This document shows, piece by piece, positions 63,518 through 64,000 of a DNA stretch of 64,000 nt (its first letter is position 1; every line of letters begins with the position of its first letter). The notes under the pieces are model-generated. The model saw nothing but the letters and a program-made list of their open reading frames with translations, made no database searches and was not told the origin of the DNA. The DNA comes from Edaphobacter sp. 12200R-103 (GTDB lineage Bacteria; Acidobacteriota; Terriglobia; Terriglobales; Acidobacteriaceae). The position numbers and the translations under genes were made by a program. The stretch covers positions 2,232,001 through 2,296,000 of the forward strand of contig NZ_CP048114.1 in assembly GCF_010093025.1 (NCBI RefSeq), read 5' to 3'.

Positions 63518-64000
63518 TTGGCTATACGCGAGCGTTTTCTCTTCACCAGCGAGTCCGTCACGGAAGGTCATCCGGACAAGATCGCCGACCAGATTTCCGA
63601 TGCCATCCTTGATGCCTGCCTGGCACAGGATCCCTATAGCCGTGTGGCGTGCGAGACCCTGACGTGTACGGGCCTGGTGGTCATCGCAGGCGAGATCACG
63701 ACGAAGGCGTATGTCGACTTCCAGAGCCTGGTTCGTGGAACGATCGCTGCGATCGGTTACGACAATGCTCTCTATGGCTTCGATTCGAATACCTGCGCGG
63801 TGATCTCGACCATCAACAAGCAGTCCGGCGACATTGCCATGGGCGTGGATACGGGCGGCGCCGGCGACCAGGGCATGATGTTCGGCTACGCCACCAACGA
63901 GACGCCGGAGCTGATGCCCGCTGCAATCTCGCTGGCGCATCGTCTTTCCCTCCGGCTGAGTGAAGTCCGCAAGGACGGCACAATGTCGTATCTCCGGCCT
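63518..64000 (+). CDS. metK: S-adenosylmethionine synthetase, 5' part, cut by window edge
   Basis: The first 161 residues of MetK from a TTG start; AAGGAG is 6 nt upstream. [20 protein letters not shown] is the diagnostic N-terminus, followed by [20 protein letters not shown] and [20 protein letters not shown]. It makes SAM from methionine and ATP, using the sulfur fixed by the cys operon elsewhere in the window. The rest lies beyond position 64000. Long antisense frames here are shadows. Confidence 0.96.
   Translation, partial: MAIRERFLFTSESVTEGHPDKIADQISDAILDACLAQDPYSRVACETLTCTGLVVIAGEITTKAYVDFQSLVRGTIAAIGYDNALYGFDSNTCAVISTINKQSGDIAMGVDTGGAGDQGMMFGYATNETPELMPAAISLAHRLSLRLSEVRKDGTMSYLRP

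Noticed and set aside
1..64000. CRISPR array or anti-phage island
   Set aside because: No regularly spaced direct repeats, no cas, restriction or toxin-antitoxin genes recognised.

Overview
The window looks like a chromosomal segment of an acidobacterium, most likely family Acidobacteriaceae (Terriglobia). This is inferred from a large Oar-type TonB-dependent receptor with an N-terminal carboxypeptidase-regulatory domain, CRTAC1/UnbV proteins, choice-of-anchor D repeats, tandem beta-propeller lipoproteins, a two-component propeller sensor kinase, and dispersed repeats of the type TCATCCTGAGCGAAG. No genus can be fixed from sequence alone. No phage, insertion sequence or CRISPR array is visible.

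Layout. 1-7.8 kb: trehalose and maltodextrin metabolism (treZ cut by the window edge and treY on the minus strand, treS divergent), followed by a divergent GT81-like glycosyltransferase and a TM-helix channel-like protein. 8-10.2 kb: FucP-like sugar permease and L-fuconolactonase-type hydrolase. 10.4-12.2 kb: a sedolisin-type acid protease. 12.2-15.7 kb: assimilatory sulfate reduction operon cysD-cysN-cysH (read leftward), preceded by a very short ORF with nine cysteines in 24 residues, a probable attenuation leader peptide. 15.8 kb: tRNA-Pro(CGG). 16-19.6 kb: a decayed choice-of-anchor D lipoprotein gene. 19.8-22.5 kb: an RMD1-like protein and a CehA/McbA metallohydrolase. 22.8-31.4 kb: CRTAC1 protein, pentaheme cytochrome with TPRs, a small cytochrome c, a propeller sensor kinase with its LuxR-type regulator, and a secreted protein. 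31.4-36.9 kb: a HemD-GAF-ANTAR fusion, slipin, SPOR protein, PlsC, a hypothetical protein and AcpS.

37-45.2 kb is largely housekeeping: rplM-rpsI, rpsB-tsf and pyrH, with visible promoters, terminators and hairpin leaders. Between them lie a GH28 glycosidase, a frameshifted hydrophilin-like gene and an acyltransferase; a second acyltransferase follows pyrH. 46.4-52.9 kb: a foldback repeat, three paralogous beta-propeller lipoproteins and an M13 peptidase. 53-58.7 kb: an MCE/MlaD protein with five exact 34-residue repeats and a surface-glycan-like group (GT39-like transferase, FtsX-type permease without an ATPase beside it, Wzy-like polymerase). 59-63.2 kb: a RodZ-like HTH membrane protein and a TonB-dependent receptor with a perfect LacI-type operator. 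The window ends inside metK.

The most striking signal is the polycysteine leader ORF (15559-15633, minus strand). It sits 7 nt downstream of a -10 box and so is probably leaderless, and it lies 119 nt ahead of cysD. This arrangement would let cysteinyl-tRNA supply control sulfate assimilation. The CysN C-terminus looks like a kinase-dead APS-kinase remnant, consistent with the APS-type (four-cysteine Fe-S) CysH next to it.
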